Assembly: GCA_905250125.1 (NCBI GenBank)
Contig: CAJNOL010000157.1
Span: 124,001-188,000, forward strand
DNA length: 64,000 nt
DNA from: Rotaria sordida
Taxonomy: Eukaryota > Rotifera > Eurotatoria > Philodinida > Philodinidae
Direction of reading: 5' to 3'
Below, piece after piece: positions 50,101 to 62,610 of the stretch. A program made the position numbers and the translations under genes. The notes beneath the pieces were generated by a model, which ran no database searches, was not told the origin of the DNA, and saw nothing but the letters and a program-made list of their open reading frames with translations. The first letter of the stretch is position 1. Each line of letters begins with the position of its first letter.

Positions 50101-53100
50101 GTTTTTTTTTTTTCTTTGAATTATTATCTTACCGCCAATAGCAATTAATCGAATAGTTTTTGTTTGTTGATTACCAATACTATCAATAACATTTAATTGA
50201 AATGAATAATTACCAGAACGAAGATTTGAGATTAATAAATCAGATCTATGGATATTCTATAAGTAAATAAATACTTTAGTATAATTGAAATGTTCTGTGT
50301 TTTTTTTTAAATGAAATTTTACTTCTAATGTTGGTGTAACGGGACCATCGTTTTTGTAAGTCCATTGATAGGTAACTTGTCGATTAGAAGGTTCAACATA
50401 GGCTTCAAGTTTAATTACTTGTTGTGGTAAATGAACTGTTACTGGAGATGATACTTTGACAACAAGAGGTGATGGTGTTGTTTTAGCTGAAAATATCAAT
50501 AATGAATAATCGAATTCTGAAATACTTTAATCATTCTATTAACATCATCAAGACAATAATACAAACTATTCAAATTTAAAATAAACAACCAAACAAAATT
50601 TACAAAAGAATTTCTTCAGATGTCAAATCGCTTTTCGACGAAGATGATGTCCATTTAATGAGTAATAGAAAAGTCTAGTATGGTTTTGTTCTTCGGGCCT
50701 TCATTCTCAAGGTTACCGGACAGAACTATACGGAGAATTTTTGCATAATAAGTACTGTCATCAGTGATATTTGGCACGAGTTGAGAACGAGACTGTGAAG
50801 GTCTTCTCTGACGCTTAGCTTCATGTCCACACTCTAAATGCTAAATTCATATGTACTTTAGTGATCGAAAATCAAAATAAGTATCTTTGTTGTCCTATGC
50901 TCAGTTCTGGAACGAAATAATAAACTGAGTTCTTTCTTGGAGATTCAGAAGTTTCTATATCAAATATTCGTCTTATCTAATCGGATGGAAACAAAATAGC
51001 ACTATAGTATGATGATTCAATCAGATTGATGATAAAAGAAAAGAAACTCTTTTGCTATTTACAAGTACATTAGTATGGATTATTATAGTTCAAAAGTTAG
51101 AATTAATTAATTAATTTCAAGACATCAAATAAATTCTTTGAAATCTTCCAATCTCTGTTTATCAATTTATTAAAATACTATTATGTCAATACTGTCGTTG
51201 AATACTATAAAAAAGAAATCAATTCAATTCATTATAGAGATTTTTATCAGAATATATAACATAACAGAATTTTAAAAATCATGTTTCAAAATAAACTATA
51301 GACATTATTATAGTTATTAAAACATTATACATAATTAATATCCAGTATGAATAAAATACAGTCGGACTCACTTAAAATAATATTTTTTTAGATTATTTTA
51401 TCTATCAATAGAGTATAACAACCTTTATTTGTAGTATATCAATCTCAGACATTTTCATAAAAGAAAGCAAAAACAAAATTGATTCTTTCAAAATCTGATA
51501 TTCTTAGATCGATTTATACATATATGAATAGTTTACAATTGTATTTCATATATATTCCTGGAAAAAAATAATTATAATCAATTTATTCAATCTATTGTCA
51601 TGGTAAAAATACATTTAAAAAAAACTAACTATATATTTGGAAGGGCTTGAAATTTTCTATCATCCTGTACAATTCATGTTTTAACTTACACCTACTGACT
51701 GGAAAATAAATCAACTGCAATGAAGACATCCACATCATGAAATTTTCACGAATTAAATTTTTTTATTACTGTTTCTTCAAATAACTTTTTAAATTAATAA
51801 TTCTCATTACAGAAATAGTTCTCTAAATCTGATAGAGCTTGAAATTCTCTATCAGACTCAAAGAACTATTTCTGTAGTGATAATAAAGTTAAAAACTTAA
51901 TTGAGGTGATAATGACTATTATGGTACTTATGTTAGATGTGCCATAAGAAAAAAAATGTTTTATGTATTATCCATATATGTTCGTTGTCTTTCTTTTGTT
52001 TCATACATATATGATTTATAGTATCTGTCTTTTCTTTCATTCTGTTAGATATTTCACTTAGTGTGTTCGTTTGTTTCTTCCTAAGCTTTCGTTCTTTTCT
52101 TTGATCTAACAACTCTTATTCATTTTCTTCAATCTCTGTTGATATTGTTTTTTTTTCTCGTAAAAGTCAAGAAAACGGTTTTCTTGACCTTGAATTGAAA
52201 TTTATTGCGCAGTTAGTGATGCATGACTATATATATATATATATAGGTTGGGATTATTCAAGTAGAAAGAGAGAGGAGGTAGTTATTTTTTGATTCAACA
52301 AAAATATAACTGAGAAAACTTAAATAACATCTTAAAAATGACCATACACACATCAACGTTAATATCGAACATAACAATGACGAAATTCAATGCATTGGAA
52401 TTTGACGATGATGATACCTTCATTGTAATTAAATGATTCTTCAGTCAGTAGACGCAAGTTAAAACATAAGTATATAGAGTGATCAAAATTGTAGATATTT
52501 TCTACAGGTAAGAAGAGAGCCGAAAATTCGACAGAAAGTGCTTTCATCATTCTTGGAATGCTAGAAGTGGTGACCAGTGGGAAGAACGAAGCTGACAACA
52601 GAGGACCTGTTCGTCCCTCTTCAATCTGATTCATCTCGCAACGACATTGTCTGCTTATTTTGATGCCACTTTCTGCTGGAGAAAGGTAAATGATGTTTCA
52701 AAATCCGATGATTGTCCAAAGTTATTATGAAGCTGTAACAAATTGGTAGAAAGTAGGACATTTTAAGGAGGAAAGGCCTCTTAAATCGTGAAAGTGATAG
52801 ACAATTCTGAATGCTTTCTCAATATATATAATTATTTTCTTTAAATATGTTTTTATGGTAACTATAGGGTTTAAAAATCGATTAAACCAATTTGTTTTTT
52901 CAAGGTTATATAAAAAAGTTTTTAATTTAATTTTCTTACCTGAAAGAACTTCTATTTTAACAGTATCAGATGCTAATATTGTTCCATGTTTATCATTTAA
53001 TTTCAATTCAAATTCATATATTCCTTCACGTAATTCTTTAACAAGAATATGTGATGTTAAATCTTCTTGATTAGGTATATCAATTTTAGCTCCATTCGTT

Positions 53101-54363
53101 GATGATTTAAGTGACCAAAATAAATTTAAATTTTGATTTTTTAATATTGACATATCAATTTCACTTTTATTTGATTTATAAAGAACATGTCCATATAAAT
53201 CAATTTCATGTTTAGGTAATGTTATTATTTGATCATCACCAGCTTGTACTATAAAATCATATAATGATGAAATTGAAGTTGATTTTGTTGAAGATATTAA
53301 AGAAATTGTTGATGAATATTCTTGATTCTCAATTACACATTTTTCGTTAATATCTTTTCTTATAAAACCTAATTTACATTGACAATAACCATGTTTAGCA
53401 CGATCATTTGGTGGTAAGCATTCTTCATTTTTCTTACATCTTCCTCTATCATAATCATCATCATCATTATCATTATTATTATTATTATCATAATCTGTTT
53501 CATATAGTACACAAGGTTTTGTACGAGGTAAATATTGTCGACAAACACCTATGAAACAATAAATTATGCTTTAGACAACAAAGAAATGTTGTTTTTTTTT
53601 ATATTTTTACCATTAATACGACGAAAATAATTATTACGATCACATGAACATATATTTCGTGTTAATTGAGCATTTACTGATACTTGTTCACATTTTTCAT
53701 TAGTAGGACATGATTTTGTTCCATTACATTCATCAGTTCCTGGTTCATAATCAATAGCAGCCGCCGTTGATTCTTTTTGTTTTTTAAATTACAAAAATGA
53801 TCGTTGTTTTTATTTTTTATTTTTCTATTTCAAAATCATAGAAAAACTTTACTTACGAACAGAACGAACTCTCAAATACAATGTATCGTCACTATTATCA
53901 CCATTATCAATATTCATCGGTTCACATAATTCATCCGATGAACATTCAATATGAAGACATGTTGATGATATCCAATAGGCAACATTACATCGATTAAATT
54001 TACAACATTGAGTAACACATTCACTCCAACTATTGACCTTAATTCTAACAGATGAAAATCAATAAATTAAAAATTTCTTTTTTTTCGTCTTATTTGTTTT
54101 TACTTTGAATATTTTCCAGCATTAGAACCACCTAGTGGTTTAACATTTGTATAAATAAGTTCTTTTAATTCAATAGAATGTTTCCAATCATTAGACCATA
54201 TTGAACAAACATCGACTAAAATAAGAAAAAAAAGATTTATTTGAAAATCTTGTTTTTCTCTTCTAAATAAAATTCATTATTTACTATCATTTGATTTTGA
54301 ATAAGAAAATGTCTGAAAAGAAAAATAGACAAGCACCAATAATATAAATTTTAGCACCAACAT
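47129..54363 (-). CDS. KIAA0319-like PKD-repeat transmembrane receptor, 10 exons
   Basis: Exons (minus): 54363-54285, 54215-54104, 54044-53857, 53772-53611, 53548-52940, 50486-50323, 50256-50133, 50078-49083, 47665-47438, 47358-47129; 2892 nt, 963 residues. A signal peptide is followed by a MANSC/MANEC-type cysteine domain (VTQCCKFNRCNVAYW), EGF-like cysteine modules, and several PKD-type beta domains (patterns such as YQWTYKNDG, LRSGNYSFQLNVIDSIG, IEPQTYIYWTL, LIEGQYIFILQVYDD). Next come the conserved juxtamembrane cysteines (CLSNCSNRGKCDKKTKRCICN), a membrane helix ending CWLCLCCCLRW, and a cytoplasmic tail with RIRYQLLDEN. This is the layout of KIAA0319 and KIAA0319L, type I receptors in neuronal adhesion/migration and Golgi-endosome trafficking; the latter is the cell receptor used by adeno-associated virus in mammals. 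The PKD count is not settled. Introns 5 (2.45 kb) and 8 (1.42 kb) carry repeats. An acceptor-like ttttttag precedes the start by a few bases. Confidence 0.93.
47877..48131. repeat. small MITE-like element with 38-40 bp inverted ends, KIAA0319-like intron 8
   Basis: The left end (about 47877-47915, aaatgcattggtagtgtatc...) pairs with the right end (48088-48131, ...agactaccaatgtattt). The interior is about 170 bp and non-coding. Confidence 0.65.
48427..48973. repeat. foldback element with about 250 bp arms, KIAA0319-like intron 8
   Basis: The left arm starts at actggaaattcaaaatttta and the right arm ends in its imperfect complement aaattttgaatttcc. Long internal pairs (aactcgatg/catcgagtt, aaataagacta/tagtctt, gtaaatat, cagacaaaat/attttgtct) are in mirror order around a centre near 48690. 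No coding capacity. It is distinct in sequence from the other foldbacks in the window. Confidence 0.85.
50487..52939 (-). other. 2.45 kb intron 5 of the KIAA0319-like gene
   Basis: Non-coding. Two GC-richer stretches (about 50640-50850 and 52500-52720) look unlike neighbouring intron DNA and may be decayed insertions. A hairpin lies at 51808-51876. A (TA)n tract lies near 52229-52245. Confidence 0.55.
51808..51876. repeat. hairpin with 30 bp arms
   Basis: 51808-51837 pairs with 51847-51876 (27 of 30 positions) around a 9 bp loop. No terminator or RNA-gene context; it may be the core of a miniature element. Confidence 0.75.
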
Positions 54364-56880
54364 TGCATCTAAAAAAGAAAGTTATTTTGTTAAATATAGT
54401 ACACGAAATTTTCTTGTTCTGTGCATGTAAATATATTTTGTTTTAAGTCAACCGTATGAAAAAATAACTCGGGAATATGATTGATAGCTAATGTGCCGAC
54501 GTAAAACGTACCAGTCAAAGCAAAGAGAAAGAACGAAAAAATTTGGCCATATATCGAATGATTGAGAAAAGAAAGAAGGATTATGTTTTTTTTTCATGGT
54601 ATTAAAATAAAGATTATTTTACTATGTGATATTGATTTGTATCAGATTAAAATTTCAGACTAAATCTGTTCTTTTATTAGATGGTGTCAATTGAGCCTAA
54701 ATCCATATTATACCAATTTTATATGTTATAGCGCAGAGAATTATCAACAGTTGTCGTTAGTTGCTTAAAATATCTTGTATAATAGAAACCAAGCTAGCTA
54801 AACTTTGCCACACATTCCAACCATTGGAACTCTCATCCCACTAGAGAACTCTATGATGTTAAGCTTCCTCCCGTCTACAGTGTGTATTTTTCACATGGCA
54901 GGCAGACATTTGACTTTCTTGCTTGGAAACGAATTTCTTTGTTTAGAAATGGTTGGATATGCGCAGAAAAGTATTTTTGACAAAAAAAAATTTTTCTTGG
55001 AAAAAAAGTTTTTTGACGAAAAATGCTTGCCGGAGATCCTTACCTCTCATTTTTTCTTCAAAATTGTTTTGTGTTATATATCATTCAACGCAGTTAATGC
55101 ACTGGTTTCGAATATACTATTTTTGTCGATTAAATATTTTTTCAAAGCCAAAAACAAACTTAGATTTTTCAGGCTTTTTTTTGGAAACCTACTATGCAGC
55201 CCAAGTATGTTTGCGCTAACAGAGATTGGAGATAGCAGATAGAAAAACATACTAGCAAAAAATTTGAGCAAGTTTGGAGGTTGGATGTGGGTGAATTGCT
55301 CATTTAATTAGACTAGGTGTTTGGACGACACTAGAAAAAAACATTTTTTTTTCTCATTTGATTCATCTGTCGAATAGTTTGATTTTGCCAGATCTCAATT
55401 ATCCAGATGGCATGATGATTTTTAGGCTAATTTTTAGGCAACTGATTCGTGTTTAGTTTCCTTGAAGGTTGTAACAATGTTATTATACCATTAGATACAC
55501 TATATTTAGAAGTATATATGGTTATTTTTAAATCTTGAAAGAGCGCGATTTTCATTTTTAGCCAAATGCTAGCCTCGATATATACTGTTCCATCCGCGAC
55601 CTCAGAATCTTGTTCACAGTATTAGCCTTGAAGAAATTTTCAATTATCTCTATTATTTGTGATTCATTGAAATAAAAGAAAAAATATAATATTTACTGTT
55701 CTTTGATGACAGAATTATACTCAGCTTTCTGAACACTAGTGGATTCATTTTTAATGAATTCAAATATAATTTGCTACATGTTTTTCAGAGTAGATTTTAA
55801 AAATGTTCATGATCTTGTTACACTTCTACTCTATTTAATTGTAAAACTTTTCTGAAAAATAGAAAATACAAGATGTTGAAACTATAAAAGGAAAAGACTT
55901 GGTTTTTTATGAACATTGTTTTTGTGATGCCAAGAATTATTTTTCCAGCGAGGAATGTTATTAAAATATCATTGAAAAATGAACAAACATATGTGCATAA
56001 TTTTGAAAAAAATTCTTCTTCAATATTAATATTACTGTAAAATTGATTCAAAATATTTCTTTAAAAAATTATTGCATTGTAAGATTTAGTTGATCTGTAT
56101 GATTTACACTGACTGAAAATGTATTCGAATAATTAAGTTGGTTTTTTTTTTGTGTTTGTCAACTTGTGTAATTACGAAAAGAGATTATTGTTTTCTCTTG
56201 ATATCAATAGATAGTTTTCACTTTGTATTGTGTTCTTTATAAGAATCAGCAGTCTAGATTATTAAGTCAAAATTAGATAGATTGTTCTTTGAATGTCGAT
56301 TTATGTTACTATTGTAAACATGATTGAGTTTTCGAACAATTTTCCGACCATGATTGAAAACGAGTCATAGTCAACTATGAAGTTTTATTAAAAAATTATT
56401 TTAATCAAGGATCTTTTCTTTTTCTCCAAAAAATAGAACTTTTTGAATTTATTCAATTTATTACCGATGTCTAAATAGTTAGAATTGAATTGATTCTTCG
56501 TTATTGTCTCCAATTTAGAACTTTATGGCTGTTCTAGGATCCACCTGAATCCATCTATAGAAAATTACAAAAAAAAAAAAACTTTTGTTTTATTCAAGCC
56601 TTTCATGTACTTATAATAGGCCTCTAGCTGAGTTTCTTTTTACGACGAGTTACATATCAGTTTCCTTGCAGGCAACATGAAGGTATATAATATCGAACAA
56701 AGATTTTTTTTTCTTTTGAAACTATTTTCACAGCAGCGTTGGAACATAACTGAGAAAAAAACAACTTAGATTCAATTGCCTTAGTCTAGAATAGGAGAGA
56801 TATGCTCATATATTGATATATACAATCATTTACAGTAACCAAATGATCACTTTTTCTTTTGTTCATGATTAAAAAACTAG
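54364..56880. other. 2.5 kb intergenic without recognisable gene
   Basis: Open frames at 54805-55242 are Phe/Lys-rich with no family match. No exon signature is seen. Confidence 0.5.
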
Positions 56881-57900
56881 AAAAATGTATGTAATGAAAG
56901 AGTATAGAACTGCAACAAAAAACATTTTATTTTTAATTTCAAGCTTTCAACAACTTACAATTGTCATCATCAGAAAACCATTAGAAAAGAACAAATTTAA
57001 GTTATATATATATACGGAGGTGACCAACTTGACTGGTATCCCAAGATAAAGAATAGGAAATGATATTATTTCAAGGAGTAGTATATTATGAATTTTATAC
57101 CAAATGAAAGCTCGTCGAAAATGAGATTTATCGGTACTAAATAGTAAAGGTTTTGTAAACTTTGTAATGTCGAATTTAAGAAATTTTAAGAAACTTTCTA
57201 CATTAAAAAATATTAAAAAACTCGCATTTTCTATATGGAAGAAAAACATTAGATTTTTCCATAAATTGTCTTTTATTCATTATTTCTACCACATCGCATG
57301 TTTCGAAATATATTCAACAGATGCAGCGTGGAAAACTGAATCGAATAAGTGTATTTCGAAACATGCGAGGTAGTAGAAATAATGAACAAACCCTTACTAT
57401 TTAGTGCCAATAAATCTCATTTTCGACGAGCTTTCATTTGGTATAAAATTCATAATATACTACTCCTTGAAATAATATCTTTTCCTATTCTTTATCTTGG
57501 GGTACCAGTCCAGTTGGTCACCCCCATATATGTATACAAAACAAGGCACAGAACAGAACAGAATGTAGGATAAAAACAATATTACTACATCAATTTATAC
57601 ATCAAAGCTAACACAATTACAACTTCACTAGAGTTTAAATTAATTCGAATTACTTTAAAGCTTAGCGAAGTTGTAATTCTGTTAGCTTTGATGTATAAAT
57701 TGATGTGGTAATATTGGTTTTTTCCTACGTTCTGTTCTGTTCCATGCCTTGTTTTGTATACATATATATATATATATAGCCTAGCTTTGTTCTTTTCTAA
57801 TGATTTTCTAATGATGACAATTGTAAATTGTTGAAAGCTTTAAATTAAAAGTAAAATGTTTTTGGTCGCAGTTCTATACTCTTTCATTACATACTTTTTC
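56881..57900. repeat. composite nested inverted repeat (three-way palindrome)
   Basis: Outer arms A (56881-57012) and A' (57786-57900) enclose two separate hairpins. One has arms B (57016-57160) and B' (57389-57526) with an inner pair C (57275-57312) and C' (57350-57386). The other has arms D (57531-57643) and D' (57653-57763). The order is A B C C' B' D D' A'. B (minus strand) and B' (plus strand) both read through as SHFRRAFIWYKIHNILL-type peptide, with only conservative changes. A diverged third copy of that segment lies at 63426-63540. Confidence 0.8.
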
Positions 57901-58284
57901 AACATGCGCTTTCACTTAATTATATAGAAAACTGTAGCATCCCATTCACCATAATACAGTTGTCCTCATTTGAGTTTATTTGGCAAATATATAAGAAAAA
58001 AATTCACATAACTCAAAAGTATATTCGACAAACAGAAAAACCATGAAAGTATAGTTTTGATTAAAGAACAAATTAAAAATTTCAACCTGTGTACAGAAAA
58101 TATTAATTCTTACTACTAATGATGGATATACAAACAAATAAAAAAAATATACTCGGAGAACAACTTTAGAAAAGCAAAAATTAATATTTGTAACATTGTA
58201 GTTGTTATCAAGTCCATTCGAACTCATTGCTTCATTTTTTCTTCTCTAACACTGAAAGGTTGTGTATGGTAAATTAAAGAGATT

Positions 58285-58648
58285 GATCATATTCGGGTTC
58301 AATGAATGATCTCACTACTAAACTAACTGTTTTAAAATATGAGTTGCTCATAGCGGGTATGGATCGAGATATTCGAATTTAAATAAATTTATCATGTATG
58401 TCACATAGTCATACATCAAAATTACAGTAACAATAGTTTTTCTTTTCTCGTCATAGTTGAATAGAACTTGATGAGTTATATAAGAAAAAATAATTATCGA
58501 ACATATTCAAAAGAAGTGTAGTCGCATGACATCGATTATAAATACCTTGGAATTCGAATATCTCGGTTCATGCATGCTATGGACAGCTCATATTTTAAAA
58601 TAGTTAATTTGCCTATGAAAGTATTCATTGGGCTCGAATATGGTCAGT
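58285..58648. repeat. foldback element with about 140 bp diverged arms
   Basis: The left arm (58285-58425) and right arm (58508-58648) match as inverse copies: tcatattcgggttcaatgaat with attcattgggctcgaatatg, ttttaaaatatgag with ctcatattttaaaat, and gagatattcgaatt with aattcgaatatctc. The loop is about 80 bp. Non-coding. Confidence 0.8.
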
Positions 58649-59441
58649 CTTCTTAACTTATAATATACGATCTTCCATTATTAGATCTATTCATAATTTA
58701 TGATAAGGATATTATGCACCAACGAAAGACTAGAGATAAGAGAAGAAGAATGATCGGAAATATCAAATGGTAATATAGTACTACAAGAAAATTTGTGAAA
58801 TGAACTCAGGTGATCTTCAGCATAATAACGAAGGATTAACTGAATATCATCTTTTACTGTGACTATCTGTAAATGTTAGTGAAATTGATAACACGAGCTA
58901 GACAACCAACTGCAGAAACTTTAAAAAATTAGTTTTCTTGATATACTATGTTCTAAACTTTATACAAACCAATAATTGCTTGACTTTTTAAGACTTATTA
59001 TGCATTCTTTGGATACTAAGTAAACGCATCTTGTTTCAAAGGAATGAAAAAAAGTCTTATTCTGTATGATTGCGAGAATAGATTAGTTTTACAATTGAAT
59101 TTCTCAAAATTTAAGACGTTGATCTAGATTATTGATTCTTATATATTAAAAAATACAGAAAACAAAGTGAGAACAATCTATTCCCTTTTTGGGTTGTCGT
59201 AACACATACAGATGAAATAAATCTAACAATATCATAACTGGATTTATAATAGTTGTTTATTTAATTTTAATAAAATAGTTCAGATATATTTCATACTTGT
59301 ATCGATATTCAAGACTGCACTTATATGTACAAAAAAAAATGATAATTTTCGATGTCATAAGTTTGTTCACATAATTGTTAATGATTTCTTCATAGAACTT
59401 TCTCTTATGTCATACATGTTGAGTAACAGATGATCGATCAT

Positions 59442-60353
59442 TCATGCTGCAACAGCGTCTATTCGCCGATTTCTTTTCATTTTTTTCCATGATGTTCGCC
59501 ATTTTGTCAAAAAACGAATGTCAATTATTGCAATAAGAAATGGATCTAAAGCTATTTGTATATAACTCAGCAAAACAGTGAAAACACCTGGATCACTATT
59601 GACATCAACAAATTGACAAGCAAGTGTATCTGGACTCCATAAAATAAGCCAAATAGAATAAAAGGCTATTGCTTTCAATAAAAGTATTCTTTGACGTCTA
59701 CGACGATGAAGGATAATTTGTCCACTGATAACACCTTGTATTGAACTAACATGACGTATACCAAGACCTAGAATGATAATATTAATAACAAGAGGAATAA
59801 TGTAGATGAAAAATAGATTAAATATTTGAACTGGTAATGATAAATATATTATGTCACAAGATTCATCAACTCCACGTTGTATTCGTGACCAATCGGTAAG
59901 AAATTGAACAATAAGATTAAGTGCTGGTAAAATATAAATGAGAAAATGTATCAATATAATTAAATAAGGTTTTTCTGTATAAATATTTCGATTAAAAACA
60001 ATATGCATATACCGACAAATATTAAATGATAATAGAAGATAACTTTGTATAGTATTGATATAAAACTTCCATGATGCTTCAAAATAACACAAAATCATTC
60101 GAGATGTTGGAAATATACACATCCCTGATAGATGTATACCATACAACATAAAGAATCGTAAAAGAAGAAGAATACTAGTAATTAAATAAGCATAAAGCCA
60201 CATCATATTTCGCTGTCGCAATGATGACCATACTAATACTTGAATCCAAAACATGCCGTGAATGATAACAGCAATTATAGATACAATTATAACAGGCTGT
60301 AGCGAATCAAAATTGCCAGTTGACCAATCGAAAGTAATACAAAAGTTGGACAT
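59442..60353 (-). CDS. rhodopsin-like seven-transmembrane receptor, intronless
   Basis: A single exon of 303 residues with seven hydrophobic segments (about 19-44, 51-72, 97-117, 129-150, 173-198, 222-243, 254-275). The DRY position reads CRYMHIVFNR at the end of TM3, and the TM7 end reads LDPFLIAIIDIRF, close to the NPxxY region of divergent receptors. Cysteines at the start of TM3 (LCYFEASW) and in the second extracellular loop (ESCDII) could form the usual disulfide. A basic HRRRRQR stretch lies in the third cytoplasmic loop, and the tail is basic. It differs from the receptor at 4948-5850 and is not its recent duplicate. The ligand is unknown. Confidence 0.85.
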   Translation of the reverse strand: MSNFCITFDWSTGNFDSLQPVIIVSIIAVIIHGMFWIQVLVWSSLRQRNMMWLYAYLITSILLLLRFFMLYGIHLSGMCIFPTSRMILCYFEASWKFYINTIQSYLLLSFNICRYMHIVFNRNIYTEKPYLIILIHFLIYILPALNLIVQFLTDWSRIQRGVDESCDIIYLSLPVQIFNLFFIYIIPLVINIIILGLGIRHVSSIQGVISGQIILHRRRRQRILLLKAIAFYSIWLILWSPDTLACQFVDVNSDPGVFTVLLSYIQIALDPFLIAIIDIRFLTKWRTSWKKMKRNRRIDAVAA

Positions 60354-61644
60354 GATTACTGTGAATTGATTTTATATAAAATACTTTTGTACCAAATAGC
60401 GATATACTCCGACGATCAATCAAATGAATGTGACGTGAAACTAGAATACTATTTTAACTGTTAATCTAGACGAAGATTAAAAAGTGCGATTATCAAAAGA
60501 CAAGAAAGAACATGGAAAGTCATTAAAAAAAATAAGCTATTTCGTCATTAGTATCATGCATTAACAACGCAAATGAATTCTATTAATAAAAGATTATGAT
60601 TTTTTTAAAACTACACAAGAGTTTCTTCTCTGATGAGTATGAGTGCAACTTAATGCTAGGCAATATTCCTAAATCGAATGAATTTTTAGGCGATAAAAAG
60701 GTTTTTCTTTTGTTTGAAGCGATTTTTTAAAGAAACTTGTAAACTTTTCATATAATTGAGTAGAAATAGAGAAATGTTTGCTGAATCGAATGATGCAAAA
60801 GTCATTCAATTATCTCGAAAATTCACAGAATAATTAGCAAGAATTTGTCAGCAATTGAATTTGTTTTTATCAGAACCAATGATCCTAATAAGAACACACT
60901 TTGTAAAATAGATGGAAAATAAAATATTTTTCGTAAATGGGCCTTTTTACTATTTAAACTTAAAAATTTCTTTGTACTTCTATGACCAAAAACCGTTCCA
61001 CGATAGATGGTCTATGAATTTCTAGTGATTTAAGGAAAACGGAATTTTTCTTTTTATCAATGACATCGATTTAAAATGGTGGCATTACCAATATATAATA
61101 AACTGTGGTAATTCGATCATAATTTCATATCAATCACAAATACAACAACTTGTGTTATATTTACATTCTTTTACAACTGTATGGCTTGTACTATAAAAAT
61201 AACTCTCAGAAAATTTTAATAAATTATCGCAAACGATCGTATGTTCGACATAATATAGATGAAAAACGGTAACGGTAAGTAAGAATCAAACAGAACTCCA
61301 TTGGATGAATTAAAAAAACTCATAAAGCTGAACCAAATGTTACAGCTATTGCATTCATCTTAATTTATTTATTTAAATATATATGCGTGTCACAGGCAAA
61401 ATAAATTTCAGGTTTAAAAAAGCTGTTAGCGCAATACATGCGTGATTAAAATATGCCATGCAAGATAATTGCCGCTGCTCATAAAAGGAAGATTTTTTTA
61501 TTCTATTTATTTTCGTATACACTTCTTCACTACCCTTTACGTAATTCTCTAGAAATGCAATTAGGAAATCGTTCATGTGATAAGGAAATCTGTCAAGATC
61601 TGTGATGAGCAGTTGCTAACGTGTTTCTTACATCTGTCAAGGAT

Positions 61645-61705
61645 GGGAGTGAGGTCCAAATTTTTACATTTATACTTCAATACTCTTTTTAGGTCGTGTT
61701 TCACT
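61645..61705. repeat. dispersed repeat (second copy at 46781-46862)
   Basis: Shares ttatacttcaatactcttttta and tcgtgtttcac with PRPF19 intron 1, same orientation. Confidence 0.6.
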
Positions 61706-61865
61706 ATAAACCTGGATAGGTTCCGTTGTTAATCAGGTGGAAAACTATGAAATAATTTTCTTTTATATAAAAATAATTCTGCTTTTTATTTTTATTAACG
61801 GAATATAGCGCGTACTCGGTGCTCTTTTAAGAAATACTATTTATTTTCGCTAATTGATATTTTGA

Positions 61866-62080
61866 TGTATGCATGAGAGACTTCTGTGTCAATATCACAT
61901 CACAAAAAATATCCGAAAATCTTTTTATGAATAATCATGACAACATTTCTATTTTTTGAGCATCAAATTCTGAAGGAAGATATTTAATATTCTAGCACAG
62001 GGAGTGCATAAGCTAAAAAGTTCTTCATTGTTTTTGGTTGAAACATAACTCAATAAAACTTAACAACATAATATAATCAT
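61866..62080 (-). repeat. dispersed repeat, copy 2 (inverse of 15851-16078)
   Basis: The reverse complement of this stretch follows copy 1 through several blocks, including aatttgatgctcaaaaaata and aacataactcaataaaactt-type words. Small indels separate the blocks. Confidence 0.75.
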
Positions 62081-62610
62081 ACTGTGAGTATAATCTATGA
62101 GACAGATGAAATTCTAAGACAATTGAACATCAATAAAAACAAGGCTAGTATTTATTTGAGCAATAGAAATACTGGAATGGGCAATAATTAAAATACGATT
62201 TAGGAATAATTTTTGAGCAACAAAAAAACTTTATTTGAGCAATAAAAACTATTTGAGTAATTTTTATATTATTAAATGTACAATAATTAATTCATTAAGT
62301 AGCGGTAGTAATTTCATATTTTAGCAATAAAACAAAGGAAAGCTACATTATTTTATACGAATTAGAGAAATAAAAAAGTTATTTAAAATTAAAAAAAAAG
62401 AAAAATGAAAAACAGTATACTATTCTGTGAATAAAGCTTTTTTTGCTTTAGATAGTCTGCCTTCTTTTCTTTTTATATTTTCTTTTGTAAAATTGAAAAA
62501 AATACGTATTTGTATATATAAGTGAATTCATATTGCTCTTCGTTAACGGGGGATTGATCTAACACATCAATACTGAACTACTACTTTATTGGAGAAATGG
62601 TAATTATATA

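Larger units (their letters stand above)
60354..62150. other. 1.8 kb intergenic without recognisable gene
   Basis: Contains the second copies of two dispersed repeats (61645-61705 and 61866-62080). The minus frame at 61373-61576 has no recognisable family. Confidence 0.5.

Noticed and set aside
54805..55242. Plus-strand frame of 145 codons
   Set aside because: Second half is Phe/Lys low complexity and overlapping frames are equally open; no domain.
61373..61576. Minus-strand frame of 67 codons
   Set aside because: Sounds protein-like in part, but there is no neighbouring exon, motif or family match.
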